DNA of 64,000 bases from Flavobacterium sp. N502540 (lineage in GTDB: Bacteria; Bacteroidota; Bacteroidia; Flavobacteriales; Flavobacteriaceae): assembly GCF_025947365.1 (NCBI RefSeq), contig NZ_CP110012.1:2728001-2792000 (forward strand), read 5' to 3'. Below are positions 16,510 to 27,300 of the stretch, piece by piece. The translations under genes and the position numbers were made by a program. The stretch's first letter is position 1, and every line of letters begins with the position of its first letter. The notes beneath the pieces are model-generated. The model was given only the letters and a program-made list of their open reading frames with translations. It ran no database searches and was not told where the DNA came from.

Positions 16510-18978
16510 ATGAAGATAGAAAATAAGAAGATCTTATTTTGGTTCTGTATCGTTTTGGTCTGTTGTATGTGCAGGAAAGGATATGCCCAGGATGTTGATT
16601 TAGAGAATTTTTACAAGCCAAATTTTAAAGTTACAGGTAATGTTAATGCAAACATGATGTATTATAATTCTAATAGTAATACTAATGCTCCAAATGCAAG
16701 AGAACCTTTTACCTATTTGCTTTCGGGAAATTTGAATATTAGTGCTTTCAATTTTAGTGTTCCGCTGTTTTACAGTATTACGAATCAAGGAAAAAATTTA
16801 GGTTATACAGCTCCATTTGATTTTAACCGCTTAAGTATTATGCCTAAATATAAATGGGTAAAAGCTTATATTGGTAATGTAAGCATGACATTTTCTCCCT
16901 ATACTTTAAGTGGTTTTCCGTTTAAAGGAGTTGGTTTAGAGCTCACCCCAAGAAGTCCGTTTAAAATAAGTTTAATGGGAGGACAATTACTTAAAGCTGT
17001 TTCAGCAGAGGAAGCAATGGGAGGAATTCCGGTATATCAACGTGTTGGTTACGGAGCAAAAATAAGCTTCGAGCAGCCGCAGTATAAACTTGGGTGGATT
17101 GGTTTTTATGCCAAAGACAATGTTAATTCGCTAAAAATCGGTGATGATAAAGGCGTAACTCCAAAACAGAATTTTGTAAATAGTTTGATTTTTAATACTT
17201 CTCTGGTGAAGAATTTAAATTTTAATGTAGAGTATGCGCTATCGGTTCTTACTGATGATATTCGCAGCAGAAGTTTTTCAGGAAGGAACTTTAGAGATAA
17301 ATTATTTTCAGGCAGAGAAAGTACAAGTTACAGGAATGCTTTAAACGTAAATTTTGATTATAACATTCAGAAAAGCATTATTGGATTAACCTATGAACGT
17401 ATTGATCCGAATTACAATACATTGGGAGCATTATATTTTAATAATGATTTAGAGAATATCGCATTGCGTTTTTCCCGACCCTTCTATCACGATAAAATCA
17501 CAGTATCTACCAGTTTAGGATATCAGAAAGATGATTTGGCAAAAGTAAAAAAACAAGATACTAAAAGAGTTGTGGGCTCCATAAACATGAACTACAGAGC
17601 TACAGATCAACTTAATATTACGGGTAGTTATTCGAATTTTGCGACTTATACCAATAAAAAACTGGATCAGTTTGAACTAATAAACAATCCGAATACTGTG
17701 CAGTCTGATACTTTAGATTACAGACAGTTATCGCAAAATGCCAATGTGAATATGTCATACGTTTTTGGAAAAAAGAAAAATCAAAATTTAAATTTTAATT
17801 ATAGTATTGCGGGTCAGGCTAATGAACAGGGCGGAGTAATACGAAAAGGCCAGGCAAGCCTTGTTCAGAATTATAATTTGTCGCATTCGATAGGCTTTAT
17901 AGGGACTAAAATGGCCTTAAACAGTTCCCTTAACTATACCAGTAATGAAGTAGGGAGGACGGATAATTCTTCGGTTGGAGCTTCGATTGGAGCTTCTAAA
18001 AAGTTATTAAAAGATAAGCTAAATACCAATTTCGGAATCTTGTACAATAATTCCACCTCAAGTATGAATTCATCTTCTGTATTTGGAGTGAAATTCAACA
18101 ATACTTATATGCTGATGGAAAGACACAATTTTAATATGAGCATTATTTCAATGTTTCGAAGTAGTTCTAATGCCAGAAAATTTAATGATTTAACAGCTAC
18201 AATAAACTATTCTTATTCGCTGGATAAAATAAAATTACCGGCTCAAAAAGAATCAAAATCGGAAGCAAAAATAACCTCAGATCCTATTTTGAAGATAAAA
18301 CATAAAGACAAAACTTACGAAGGGACCCGAAATGAAATTATCAAACAGCTGCAGGACCTTCAACTGGCATTACGCTCAATGCCAAAAGAAGATTCAGATG
18401 AATTACAGCACTTGCTTACCCTGACAACTTTGACTCCTGATGAGGACAGTTTTAAAGAAAAAGCACTGAATTATCTAAAAGCATTTGATTTAAACAACGA
18501 TATTTTAGACCGATATAACAAATACATTCTTGAAACGGTAAAAAGTTTAAAAGAAGAAATGATTCGTAAAGATGAAGGGTTTGAGAGCGATTATGTTATG
18601 GCATTAGGAAGAGTGAATAAACATAAGTTGCATGGCGTAAACGAACAAGATGTAACCAATAAAACAAGCTACAAATCGTATTTAAAATTAGTCGAACGAA
18701 AGAATAAAAAGCTACAGCCTTTATTAGTTCATCGATGGATGATAAATGAGATTTCGATACTTGCGAGTACTTCTGCAGATGAAGTTCACCAAAACCAGAA
18801 CCTATCAAGTTTTAATAAACAAGAGTTAAGTCACTTCTTTAAAATGATGAAAGAGAAAAAAGCAGAAGTAGAAATAATAGAAGAATTAAAGATCAAATTA
18901 ATTCCTTTTTATCATGATTTAGCGCTTAAGAATGTTAAAGATGATGAAATTGAGTTTAAACATCTGAAAAACAATTAA
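16510..18978 (+). CDS. outer-membrane beta-barrel protein with C-terminal helical domain
   Basis: An 822-aa protein with a signal peptide ending in GYAQ (residue 27). Residues ~40-575 are rich in alternating amphipathic strands with asparagine- and serine-rich turns (FKVTGNVNANMMYYNSNSN, LNITGSYSNFATYTNKK, LNTNFGILYNNSTSSMN), typical of a large outer-membrane barrel. From ~580 it changes to a charged, helical region (KHKDKTYEGTRNEIIKQLQD and several later helices) of ~240 residues, presumably outside the barrel. No TonB box or plug domain is seen, so it is not a standard TonB receptor. Neighbours (PKD lipoprotein before, giant secreted protein after) suggest a surface assembly or export role. 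Confidence 0.65.
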   Translation: MKIENKKILFWFCIVLVCCMCRKGYAQDVDLENFYKPNFKVTGNVNANMMYYNSNSNTNAPNAREPFTYLLSGNLNISAFNFSVPLFYSITNQGKNLGYTAPFDFNRLSIMPKYKWVKAYIGNVSMTFSPYTLSGFPFKGVGLELTPRSPFKISLMGGQLLKAVSAEEAMGGIPVYQRVGYGAKISFEQPQYKLGWIGFYAKDNVNSLKIGDDKGVTPKQNFVNSLIFNTSLVKNLNFNVEYALSVLTDDIRSRSFSGRNFRDKLFSGRESTSYRNALNVNFDYNIQKSIIGLTYERIDPNYNTLGALYFNNDLENIALRFSRPFYHDKITVSTSLGYQKDDLAKVKKQDTKRVVGSINMNYRATDQLNITGSYSNFATYTNKKLDQFELINNPNTVQSDTLDYRQLSQNANVNMSYVFGKKKNQNLNFNYSIAGQANEQGGVIRKGQASLVQNYNLSHSIGFIGTKMALNSSLNYTSNEVGRTDNSSVGASIGASKKLLKDKLNTNFGILYNNSTSSMNSSSVFGVKFNNTYMLMERHNFNMSIISMFRSSSNARKFNDLTATINYSYSLDKIKLPAQKESKSEAKITSDPILKIKHKDKTYEGTRNEIIKQLQDLQLALRSMPKEDSDELQHLLTLTTLTPDEDSFKEKALNYLKAFDLNNDILDRYNKYILETVKSLKEEMIRKDEGFESDYVMALGRVNKHKLHGVNEQDVTNKTSYKSYLKLVERKNKKLQPLLVHRWMINEISILASTSADEVHQNQNLSSFNKQELSHFFKMMKEKKAEVEIIEELKIKLIPFYHDLALKNVKDDEIEFKHLKNN

Positions 18979-19099
18979 CGATCATAAAAGATAAAATCTT
19001 TGAAATAGAAGGGGGTATAGAGATCATTAGAAAAGATTTGGATAGAATATTAAAGAAGTTACAATGCTTTATTTTACAAAAAAACAGGATTATTTGCTC

Positions 19100-22000
19100 A
19101 TGGAAAAGTTTTGCAAAATACATTTATCAGTATTATTTATCATGCTTTCGGTTGTTTTTTCTTATGGACAGGAATTTACTCCTCCAAAAGAAATAAGCGC
19201 AGCTTCGGGGTCGATTCAAAAAATAGAAGCCGCAGACCGTTGGGTAGATAAATTCTCAAATCAGGATTTGGTAGAATTGCCTGTAGGAATTCGAAATACA
19301 GTCAATAACGTTCAGTATTCTATCGGAATTACAAAGGCTGTTTTTTCGCCGGAGTACACGACTTTAACTGTTTTTTGTCGTGTGGATATTCCGCAGAAGG
19401 ATAAGAACGGACAGCCTATGCAATTGTTTTTTGGTGCCGATAATGTAAAATTATCGCATCAGGGAGGTATAATAGGAGAAGCAAAATTGGTATTGCTGGG
19501 TAATGTTGATATTCCGTTTAGTGATAATAAGTGGCAGGTATCATTGTATGGTGGTTTTGATATGGCAACAGGAGCTGTTAAAGATTTAACCTATGTAACA
19601 ATTGACTGCGACGGTTTTAAAGAAATGAAAATTTTCGGAGCAGTAGAGTTTTCAAGAAATTTAATACTGCCAATTGATCCGATAAGTCAAACTGTAGATG
19701 AAGCTAGAACAACCATTCCTAAAACCTATTACAATGGAAAAACGGTTCAGATACCCAATAGAGTAAGAGGCGAATTTAGTTTTTTAGCCAGCAGCTGGAA
19801 TGATATTTTGGTCAACGTAAGTTTGCAGCCTTTTACCCTAAAAGACAAACGAAACGGAAAAGATTTTGATGGTAATTTTCAGTTTTTGGTCAGTAATGCA
19901 GTTTTGGATTTAAGTGATTTGAAAAATGATCCAACAGTTGTATTTCCGGAGTATTATGCGAAGAATGCTCTTTTGATGCCAAGTCGGGAGGCCTGGAAAG
20001 GAGTATTCATTCAGACTTTCGATGTGGGATTACCAAAAGAGTTCCAAACCACAGATACAGCATCAGGTAAAGAGAGGCTTTATGTAGGAGCTCAAAATCT
20101 TATTGTGGACAAATATGGAGTTTCGGGAACTTTCTATGCAGATAATGTTTTTCCATTAGACAGAGGTATCACCAGTAAAGAGAAGTCATGGGCCTATTCT
20201 CTGGATCATATTGATGTTACGATTGCTGCCAATACATTTGTAAAAGCAAATTTAAATGGTCAGATACTTTTACCGATCAGTAAAGCGGCGGCAAAGAAAA
20301 AGGAAGAAGCTGCTACACCTGCTGCATCCGCTAAATCATCTCAAACCTCTAAAGCAGGTTTATTTTACAGCGGTTTTATATCGATGCAGGAGCAACAGCT
20401 CGTAGTCGTTACCAAAGATTCTATTGCCTTTGATATCTGGAAAGCCAAAGCCTTGTTGTTACCCAATAGTTCTGTTGAGTTAAAACTGGTTAATGGACGA
20501 TTTCTGCCGAAGGCAAATTTAAACGGTACCATTTCTTTCGGTACCAATAAAGGAGCGACAGATGATAAGGAGGTAGAAGGAAAACGTACCGTTGATTTTA
20601 AAGGTATTTCTTTTGAAAATTTACAGCTGCAGACCGTTTCTCCTGTCATTTCTGTTCGAAATATGGGCTATAAAGGTACAGTTGCTTTTGGTAATTTTCC
20701 TGTTTCAATTGGCAATATAAATGTTGGTATTAATGGAGATAATTCCCGAATTGATTTTGATTTAGGGATTAATCTAATGGATGCTGTTGGAGCCGGGGCT
20801 ACAGCCAGAATCGGAATAAAGGGGAAAATGTACGATGATGGCTATCGACAGCGAAGTCGATACGATGGCTTAGATTTATCAGCTATAAGCATCGATTGTA
20901 AATTTAGTTCCCTAACAATAAAAGGGAGTCTTATTTTAATGGAGAAGGATCCTGTTTACGGTAATGGATTTAATGCAGATTTAGAAGTAGATGTAGCCGG
21001 AAAAGTTAATGTAAAAGCAAAAGCTATTTTTGGGCGTACGACTTTTAGATATTGGTATTTTGATGCAGCTGTTAAATGGCCACCTACACCATCCCCCTTC
21101 ATGATTAATGGTTTTGGAGGAGGAGCCTATTATAAAATGCGCCGGAATCAGGATATAGCCATTGGAGAGTTTTCTCCTTCAGGGCTGAGTTATACACCGG
21201 ATGAAAAAATAAATCTGGGTGTTAAAGCTTTAATTTATTTCCATATCGGATCTGAAACGATATGCGATGGTGAAGCCGGATTTGAAATAGCCTTTAACTC
21301 AAAAGGAGGAGTAAACAGATTAGCTATTTTTGGGAAAGCCAATGTTATGGCAAAAATACCAGGAATGAAAAAAATCAATGATTTGATTGCAAAGGTAGCT
21401 GCAGATGCTACAGCAAAAACAAGCTTTTTAGGTATTAGTGAGTCAGATCTTAAAGGATCTTTCGCCAGTAAATATATCCCGGAAGCTACTAAAGCTGTTC
21501 CTGGGCCATTATCAGCTGAAGTTGGGATAAGAATGGCTGCCGCAATAGAGTTCGATTTTCAGAATAATTCGATGCATGCTACAACAGACGTTTACATTAA
21601 TACACCTGGAAATTTCCTCTCAGGAACAGGACCGGGAGGACGAGCCGTTTGGGGAGTTTTTCATAAAGATCCAAAAGACTGGTACATGTACATGGGAACA
21701 CCCAAAGACAGATGTGGGATCAAAATTGGAGTTGCCGGAATATATTTGACGACAACAAGTTATTTTATGGCAGGAACATTGCTTCCGGGAAGTCCACCGC
21801 CGCCACAGCAAGTCGCCGATATTTTAGGTGTAGATGCAAAAGAATTAGATTATATGCGTGACGAAAATGCATTGTCAAATGGAGGAGGTATGGCTTTTGG
21901 TGCCAGTTTAGATTTTGATACGGGCGACTTAAGCTTCTTACTCTTTTATGCCCGTTTTCAGGCAGGAATGGGCTTTGATATTATGCTAAAAGATTATCAG

Positions 22001-23749
22001 GAAGCCAGATGTTCCAACACAGGAAAACCGGTTGGTATAAACGGCTGGTATGCTAACGGGCAGTCGTATGCTTACTTACAAGGAGAATTGGGAATAAGAA
22101 TTAAATTATCCTTTTTAAGATTAAAAGTTCCAATTATCTCAGGAGGAGCGGCCGTTTTATTACAGGCAAAATTACCAAATCCGGTGTGGATGCGTGGTTA
22201 TGTAGCCGGGAATATGAATGTTTTGGGAGGATTGATCAAAGGAAAATTCCGCTTTAAGTTTGAGATAGGAGAAGAATGTCAATTTGAGAATGCATCACCA
22301 TTAGGAGGAATTAAATTAATAACTGATGTAACTCCAAAACAAAGTACATCAGACGTAGATGTTTTTGCTGTACCACAGGCAGCTTTCTCTATGAAAGTCA
22401 ATGAAGCTTTTGTAATTCCCGAAGATGCAGGCGATGTAACCTATAAAGTGATATTAGAAAAGTTTAAAGTACTGGATGGAGCAAAAGAAATACCCGGAGT
22501 TTTAGAATGGAGTTCGATGAAAGACAGAGCAAGTTTTGTTTCAACAGACATTCTGCCTCCGCATAAAGAACTTAAAGTTCAGGTAGAAGTTAGTTTTCAA
22601 AAGATGATCAATGGTTCGTTCCAACCTATAAAAGTTGACGGAAAAGTGGCTACTGAATTTGAGGAAAGGTCATTTACGACAGGAGGAGCTCCCAATTATA
22701 TTCCGCTTGTTAACATAAAATATTCTTATCCGGTTGTAGATCAGAAGTACTTCTTTGAAAAAGAGTATCCAAAAGGATATATTCAGCTTAGACGCGGTCA
22801 GGATTATTTGTTTGAGGATTCCAGTTGGGAGACCAGTATTAAAATGGATCAGGAAGGAGCTTCTAATTCAAAGGCGGTAGCATTTAATTATGATACCACT
22901 GCGAATGAAGTATACTATGATTTGCCCAACGTTAATCAGGAAAAGAAATATAATTTTTCAATAGTCAGCAGCCTGAAACAAAATTTATCAAAAAAATCAG
23001 AATCAAATACACGTACAAGTACGATTGGTAATGAAGGGAATGATATACAAATTAAGGAAAACCAGGCAGACGCGCTTTCAAAAGCAGAAGGTAGTATTGA
23101 TCGTTTAAATTACTCGTTCTCTACAAGTAAATACAAAGACTTTACCTCTAAAATGAATGCGATAAATGTCCGAAGTTATAATTTTGGAGTTTTATACTCT
23201 GACGTTATATTTTTAACCAATACTATTTCAAGCGAGGAAGCATTTGATATAGTTGATCTGAGAGGAGTGACTTATAGTGATAACAAAGCAATCATAAGCG
23301 CAGAATCTAAATTAAATGACAGATATTTCGTTGAAGATATTTTCCCATATCTCTATAAAGACTATCCTTTAGCTGGTATTTTTTCTATAGATAACAGAGA
23401 TACAAATGAATTAGGAATTGTTCCTGCTAAAGCGATTCCACTCAATGCACAATACATGGCCAGCATCGAAAATGATGTTGATCAATCGTGGACTAAAGCA
23501 AATTTTCCATTTAAATATAACATGCCATTATTGTATAAACAGGATTGGGTTGATTTAAATAATCAAATAATAAATTCTTATGTTAATGGGGAAACTGCTG
23601 TGACTTCAATAGTCCAACGTTTTAAAAAGAGTTACTTCCAGTTTATGAGATATGGAGATTATGAAGTAGTGCTAAAGTATAATTTACCAGGAAACAAACA
23701 GTCTAAGGAGTATACATATAAATACAGAAATAACAATAATTTCAGATAA
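19100..23749 (+). CDS. giant secreted protein of unknown function
   Basis: A 1549-aa protein from the ATG at 19100, whose first 24 residues are a signal peptide (MEKFCKIHLSVLFIMLSVVF then SYGQ). An in-frame ATG at 19064 would add 12 polar residues before it and cannot be excluded. The mature protein is mostly beta-rich with many G-x-I/V-x-G strands (GATARIGIKGKMYDDGY), an Ala/Lys/Ser linker near residue ~380-415 (AAAKKKEEAATPAASAKSS), and a less regular last ~450 residues. No T9SS sorting domain, catalytic motif or known family is seen. It closes the surface cluster and is followed by a strong terminator. Together with the barrel protein upstream it may form a surface complex. Confidence 0.65.
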   Translation: MEKFCKIHLSVLFIMLSVVFSYGQEFTPPKEISAASGSIQKIEAADRWVDKFSNQDLVELPVGIRNTVNNVQYSIGITKAVFSPEYTTLTVFCRVDIPQKDKNGQPMQLFFGADNVKLSHQGGIIGEAKLVLLGNVDIPFSDNKWQVSLYGGFDMATGAVKDLTYVTIDCDGFKEMKIFGAVEFSRNLILPIDPISQTVDEARTTIPKTYYNGKTVQIPNRVRGEFSFLASSWNDILVNVSLQPFTLKDKRNGKDFDGNFQFLVSNAVLDLSDLKNDPTVVFPEYYAKNALLMPSREAWKGVFIQTFDVGLPKEFQTTDTASGKERLYVGAQNLIVDKYGVSGTFYADNVFPLDRGITSKEKSWAYSLDHIDVTIAANTFVKANLNGQILLPISKAAAKKKEEAATPAASAKSSQTSKAGLFYSGFISMQEQQLVVVTKDSIAFDIWKAKALLLPNSSVELKLVNGRFLPKANLNGTISFGTNKGATDDKEVEGKRTVDFKGISFENLQLQTVSPVISVRNMGYKGTVAFGNFPVSIGNINVGINGDNSRIDFDLGINLMDAVGAGATARIGIKGKMYDDGYRQRSRYDGLDLSAISIDCKFSSLTIKGSLILMEKDPVYGNGFNADLEVDVAGKVNVKAKAIFGRTTFRYWYFDAAVKWPPTPSPFMINGFGGGAYYKMRRNQDIAIGEFSPSGLSYTPDEKINLGVKALIYFHIGSETICDGEAGFEIAFNSKGGVNRLAIFGKANVMAKIPGMKKINDLIAKVAADATAKTSFLGISESDLKGSFASKYIPEATKAVPGPLSAEVGIRMAAAIEFDFQNNSMHATTDVYINTPGNFLSGTGPGGRAVWGVFHKDPKDWYMYMGTPKDRCGIKIGVAGIYLTTTSYFMAGTLLPGSPPPPQQVADILGVDAKELDYMRDENALSNGGGMAFGASLDFDTGDLSFLLFYARFQAGMGFDIMLKDYQEARCSNTGKPVGINGWYANGQSYAYLQGELGIRIKLSFLRLKVPIISGGAAVLLQAKLPNPVWMRGYVAGNMNVLGGLIKGKFRFKFEIGEECQFENASPLGGIKLITDVTPKQSTSDVDVFAVPQAAFSMKVNEAFVIPEDAGDVTYKVILEKFKVLDGAKEIPGVLEWSSMKDRASFVSTDILPPHKELKVQVEVSFQKMINGSFQPIKVDGKVATEFEERSFTTGGAPNYIPLVNIKYSYPVVDQKYFFEKEYPKGYIQLRRGQDYLFEDSSWETSIKMDQEGASNSKAVAFNYDTTANEVYYDLPNVNQEKKYNFSIVSSLKQNLSKKSESNTRTSTIGNEGNDIQIKENQADALSKAEGSIDRLNYSFSTSKYKDFTSKMNAINVRSYNFGVLYSDVIFLTNTISSEEAFDIVDLRGVTYSDNKAIISAESKLNDRYFVEDIFPYLYKDYPLAGIFSIDNRDTNELGIVPAKAIPLNAQYMASIENDVDQSWTKANFPFKYNMPLLYKQDWVDLNNQIINSYVNGETAVTSIVQRFKKSYFQFMRYGDYEVVLKYNLPGNKQSKEYTYKYRNNNNFR

Positions 23750-23787
23750 GCATTTGTTAAAGAATGTGTCTTTAAACAGCATAAGAC

Positions 23788-23821
23788 AGAGGCGGCCAAT
23801 TTGGCCGCCTCTTCTGTTTTT
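23788..23821 (+). terminator. strong rho-independent terminator
   Basis: Perfect 10-bp GC-rich stem AGAGGCGGCC (23788-23797) / GGCCGCCTCT (23803-23812) with a 5-base loop, followed by TCTGTTTTT. It lies 38 bases after the stop of the giant secreted-protein gene and ends the surface cluster. Confidence 0.85.
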
Positions 23822-23990
23822 AGGAGAAATTAAGGATCTCAGAAATACTTTGTAGAAGCTCGCTTGTAGAGAATGGAATAATAATTAGTTTAAAAAATTG
23901 TTTTGATTACAATAAAAATAAAGCATTTCCTTAGAATTCCATTATCAATGTATTAAAAGCAATGTTGTTGTTTTATACTATTATTTGTAG

Positions 23991-24027
23991 GAATACACCG
24001 GTTGTTTCTTAAAGAATACCAGTTGTT
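23991..24027 (+). repeat. paired direct repeats, candidate operator upstream of the SusC promoter
   Basis: GAATACACCGGTTGTT (23991-24006) and GAATACCAGTTGTT (24014-24027) start 23 bases apart, about two helical turns. The second ends 10 bases before the -33 element at 24038. The spacing and location fit binding of a transcription activator. Confidence 0.45.
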
Positions 24028-24037
24028 GATTTCGTAG

Positions 24038-24067
24038 TTGAGAAGTGGATTTCGTGCTATAAATTTG
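24038..24067 (+). promoter_or_regulatory. Bacteroidota-type promoter of the SusC/SusD operon
   Basis: TTG (24038-24040), a 19-base spacer, then TAAATTTG (24060-24067) matches the Bacteroidota housekeeping consensus TTG-N17-20-TAnnTTTG at every defined base. Transcription would start near 24074, leaving a leader of about 260 bases before the receptor gene. Confidence 0.65.
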
Positions 24068-24336
24068 GAATAGTCTCAAAATAAATAGTTATGAAAAGAA
24101 GATTACACTAGCCTTATTTTTACCCGTTTTCCCTCATAAATAGAACATTCTTATATGGTTGTTAAATAGTGTTCTATAAGATAATCAGTTGTGATATTAT
24201 AACGGTACATCAATACTTCAAATGTAATTTTCTTGTAGTTTTTGTTTTAGGATAATGAGAAGAAAGAACTTAAATCGTCTTTTATTCTTATACGATCGAT
24301 TTTTCCGGATAACCGAAACCATTAACTGTAAATAGT

Positions 24337-27300
24337 ATGAAGAAAATGACCATAATGAAAGCCCGAGCGGCATCTCTTTTTTATTTAAAACGATCTTTGA
24401 AGGTTCAACTAACTGCATTTTTTATTGTAGTTTCAATACTTGATGCTCACTCTGAAAATTATGATCAAAAGCGTAAAAATTCAAAAGAATCTCTTCTTAA
24501 CCTTACAGTTAAAAGTACAGATCAGAAGAAAGTTCAGGGTGTAGTAAAAGACGATAAAGGCATGCCTTTGACTGGAGTGACAATTTCAGTAAATGGCGGT
24601 AAACAGGGAACAGTTACTAATTTTGACGGTAAATATGAAATTGCTGTAAATGAAGGCGATGTAGTGAGTTTTAGTTTTATAGGTTTTGAAACTAAAATCA
24701 TTAAAATTACCAATCAGGTTTTACTTAACGTTACGCTTGTGGCCAGCATTAATAAACTGGACGACTTGGTTTTGGTAGGGTATGGAAAAATGTCCCGCGA
24801 CAAAATTACAGGAGCAGTAACAAAATTGGATACCAAAGTACTACAAAACACACAAAATGTCTCTTTTGCAGATGCTTTGATCGGAGTGGTCCCGGGTTTA
24901 TTTGTTCAGGAGAGCTTTACGTCTCCAGATGCACCTCCTTCTATTTTACTTAGAGGTATTGGCTCCATAAGTGCCAGTACAGATCCTCTGATAGTCGTGG
25001 ATGGTGTGCAAATGCCCCGATCAGGATTAGGCGCTTTCGCTTTAAATGCTGCCGATATTCAGGATATCAGTGTCTTAAAAGATGCCGCATCAACCTCTAT
25101 TTACGGATCCAAAGGAACCAACGGAGTAATAATGATTACTACCAAAAGAGGAAACCGAAATACAAAAATGAAGGTGACCTTTAACACCAGACTTGGAATG
25201 AAAATGGCAGATCAATCATTCACTAACGATTTAATGAAAGGTTCTCAAAAATTAGATTTTGAAGAATCATTAGGATTCTACAAATCTAACCCGGCATTAC
25301 TTCAAAGCAGAAGAGCAGCAGGTAATAATGTAAATTGGGCAGATTTGCTTTTAAAGAATGAAATAAATCGCGAAAATGACATTTCTTTTTCTGGAGGTTC
25401 AGACAAAGCAAACTATTACACTTCTATAACGTACAATAATGTCAATAATATTTTTGATGGTCAGTATAAAAGATATACGGTAGCAACACGTGTTGACTTT
25501 GATTTAGGAAAAAAAATAAAAGTGGGATTTTCAGGAAACTTTAGTAATGTAAATGAACAAGACGGACGTACTGTTGGGTCTCCTTTTATAAATTCATTCT
25601 TATTAAACCCGTGGTTAACTGTTTTTGACGATAAAGGAAATCCATTAAGACTTCTGGATATTGCCAGTTCTTCGGGAGCTCCTTACAACCCTCTGTTTAT
25701 AAGAGAAAATACAAATGCAAACGCCAATCGAAAAAATATTGGCGGAAGTGTAAATTTAACTTATACACCTTTCAAATGGCTGAGTCTGAATGGGGTTTTA
25801 GGGGCTAACTATAACAACTCAAAGAACAGCAATTATGAAAATGTAATTGTAAAAGGAGGAACATTAACGGTTAATAATAGTGATAATAACAATTATACAG
25901 GAACGTTAACGGCTACTATAGCAAAGAAGTTTCAAAAGCATAATTTTGATTTGGTATTGGGTAATGAAGTTAATGAATATGAAACGAATAGCCTTAATGT
26001 ACTGGCAAATACTTTTAACTCAGATGCCATACAAATAGTAAGTGCAGCAAAAACGATCACTTCAGTTACGCAACAAAAATCACAGGCGGGTTCATTATCT
26101 TATTTTTCACGATTGAATTATAACTTTGATAACACTTATAACCTGTCATTATCCTTTAGAAGAGACGGTTCTTCCCGTTTTGGAGATAATAACAAATATG
26201 CTAATTTCTGGTCTGTAGGAACTTCATGGAATGTTCATAGAGATTTGTTTAAAGATAATAAAACGATAAGTTCTTTAAAATTCCGTGCCAGTATTGGTAC
26301 TTCCGGAAATGACTTTATTGGGGATTTTGCTTCTCAATCCTTATATGGGTACAAGAGTCAAATGACTTATGCAGGGAGTACGGTGCCTTATCTGACAAGG
26401 GGAGAAAATCCAAATTTAACGTGGGAGAAGAATTATAATAAAAATTTTGGGATAGATTACGGATTCTTTAATAATCGTATTTCAGGAACTGTTGATTATT
26501 ACATTAGAGATACTAAAGATTTACTGAACAATAAACCGATTCCTTTAACTTCCGGTTTTTCAGAGCTGATTTCTAACATTGGAAATTTTAGAAATGAAGG
26601 TGTTGAGATTGGTCTTCATACTGTAAATTTAAAAGGTAAAGATTTTAACTGGACTACTGATTTTAATATTGCTTTCAACAAGGGAACAGTTATAGCCTTA
26701 TCAGACAAAAAGGATATTCTTTTTAATTCGGGATCTACCGTGTTCCAGGAAGGAAGTGCAATACGATCTTTTTATATTGCAGATTGGGCTGGTGTTAATC
26801 CGGTCACAGGTTTTAACCAGTACAGAAAACAGGATGGAACGCTAGTAGATTATAATACCAATAAAACGACAACCAATGCAACTGAAATTAGTAATCTGAG
26901 ACAGGTTAGCAACAAAACCGCTATGCCTAAATATTATGGAGGTTTAACCAATACGTTCAGATACAAACAACTTGACCTGTCGGTTTTGGTATCTTATGCA
27001 GGAGGTCATTATGTTTTGAATGAAGGAATCTATAACTTATATAACAATCCGGGCTACAATCAAAGTACAGCTGTGCTTAAAGCGTGGAAAAATCCCGGTG
27101 ATCAGTCAAATTTAGCTGTAAGACAGGTGAATACAACTAACCCCAATGCATTTCTGGAGTCAGATTACAAATCCTCTACTCAGTTTTTAGAGAATGCCAG
27201 TTATATTAAATTGAAGAACGTTGCCCTGGGATATACACTTCAGAGAAGTATTTTAGAGAAAACGGGAATTGAAAGCCTTAGAATTTATGTTCAGGGACAA

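Larger units (their letters stand above)
23822..24336 (+). other. regulatory region upstream of the SusC/SusD operon
   Basis: No gene is seen. It holds two direct repeats (23991-24027), a promoter (24038-24067) and a leader of about 260 bases before the SusC start. A very short open frame at 24091 (ATG to TAG, six codons) is probably chance. Confidence 0.55.

Noticed and set aside
24091..24111. Six-codon leader peptide before SusC
   Set aside because: It is too short and has no regulatory hairpin or codon pattern to support attenuation.
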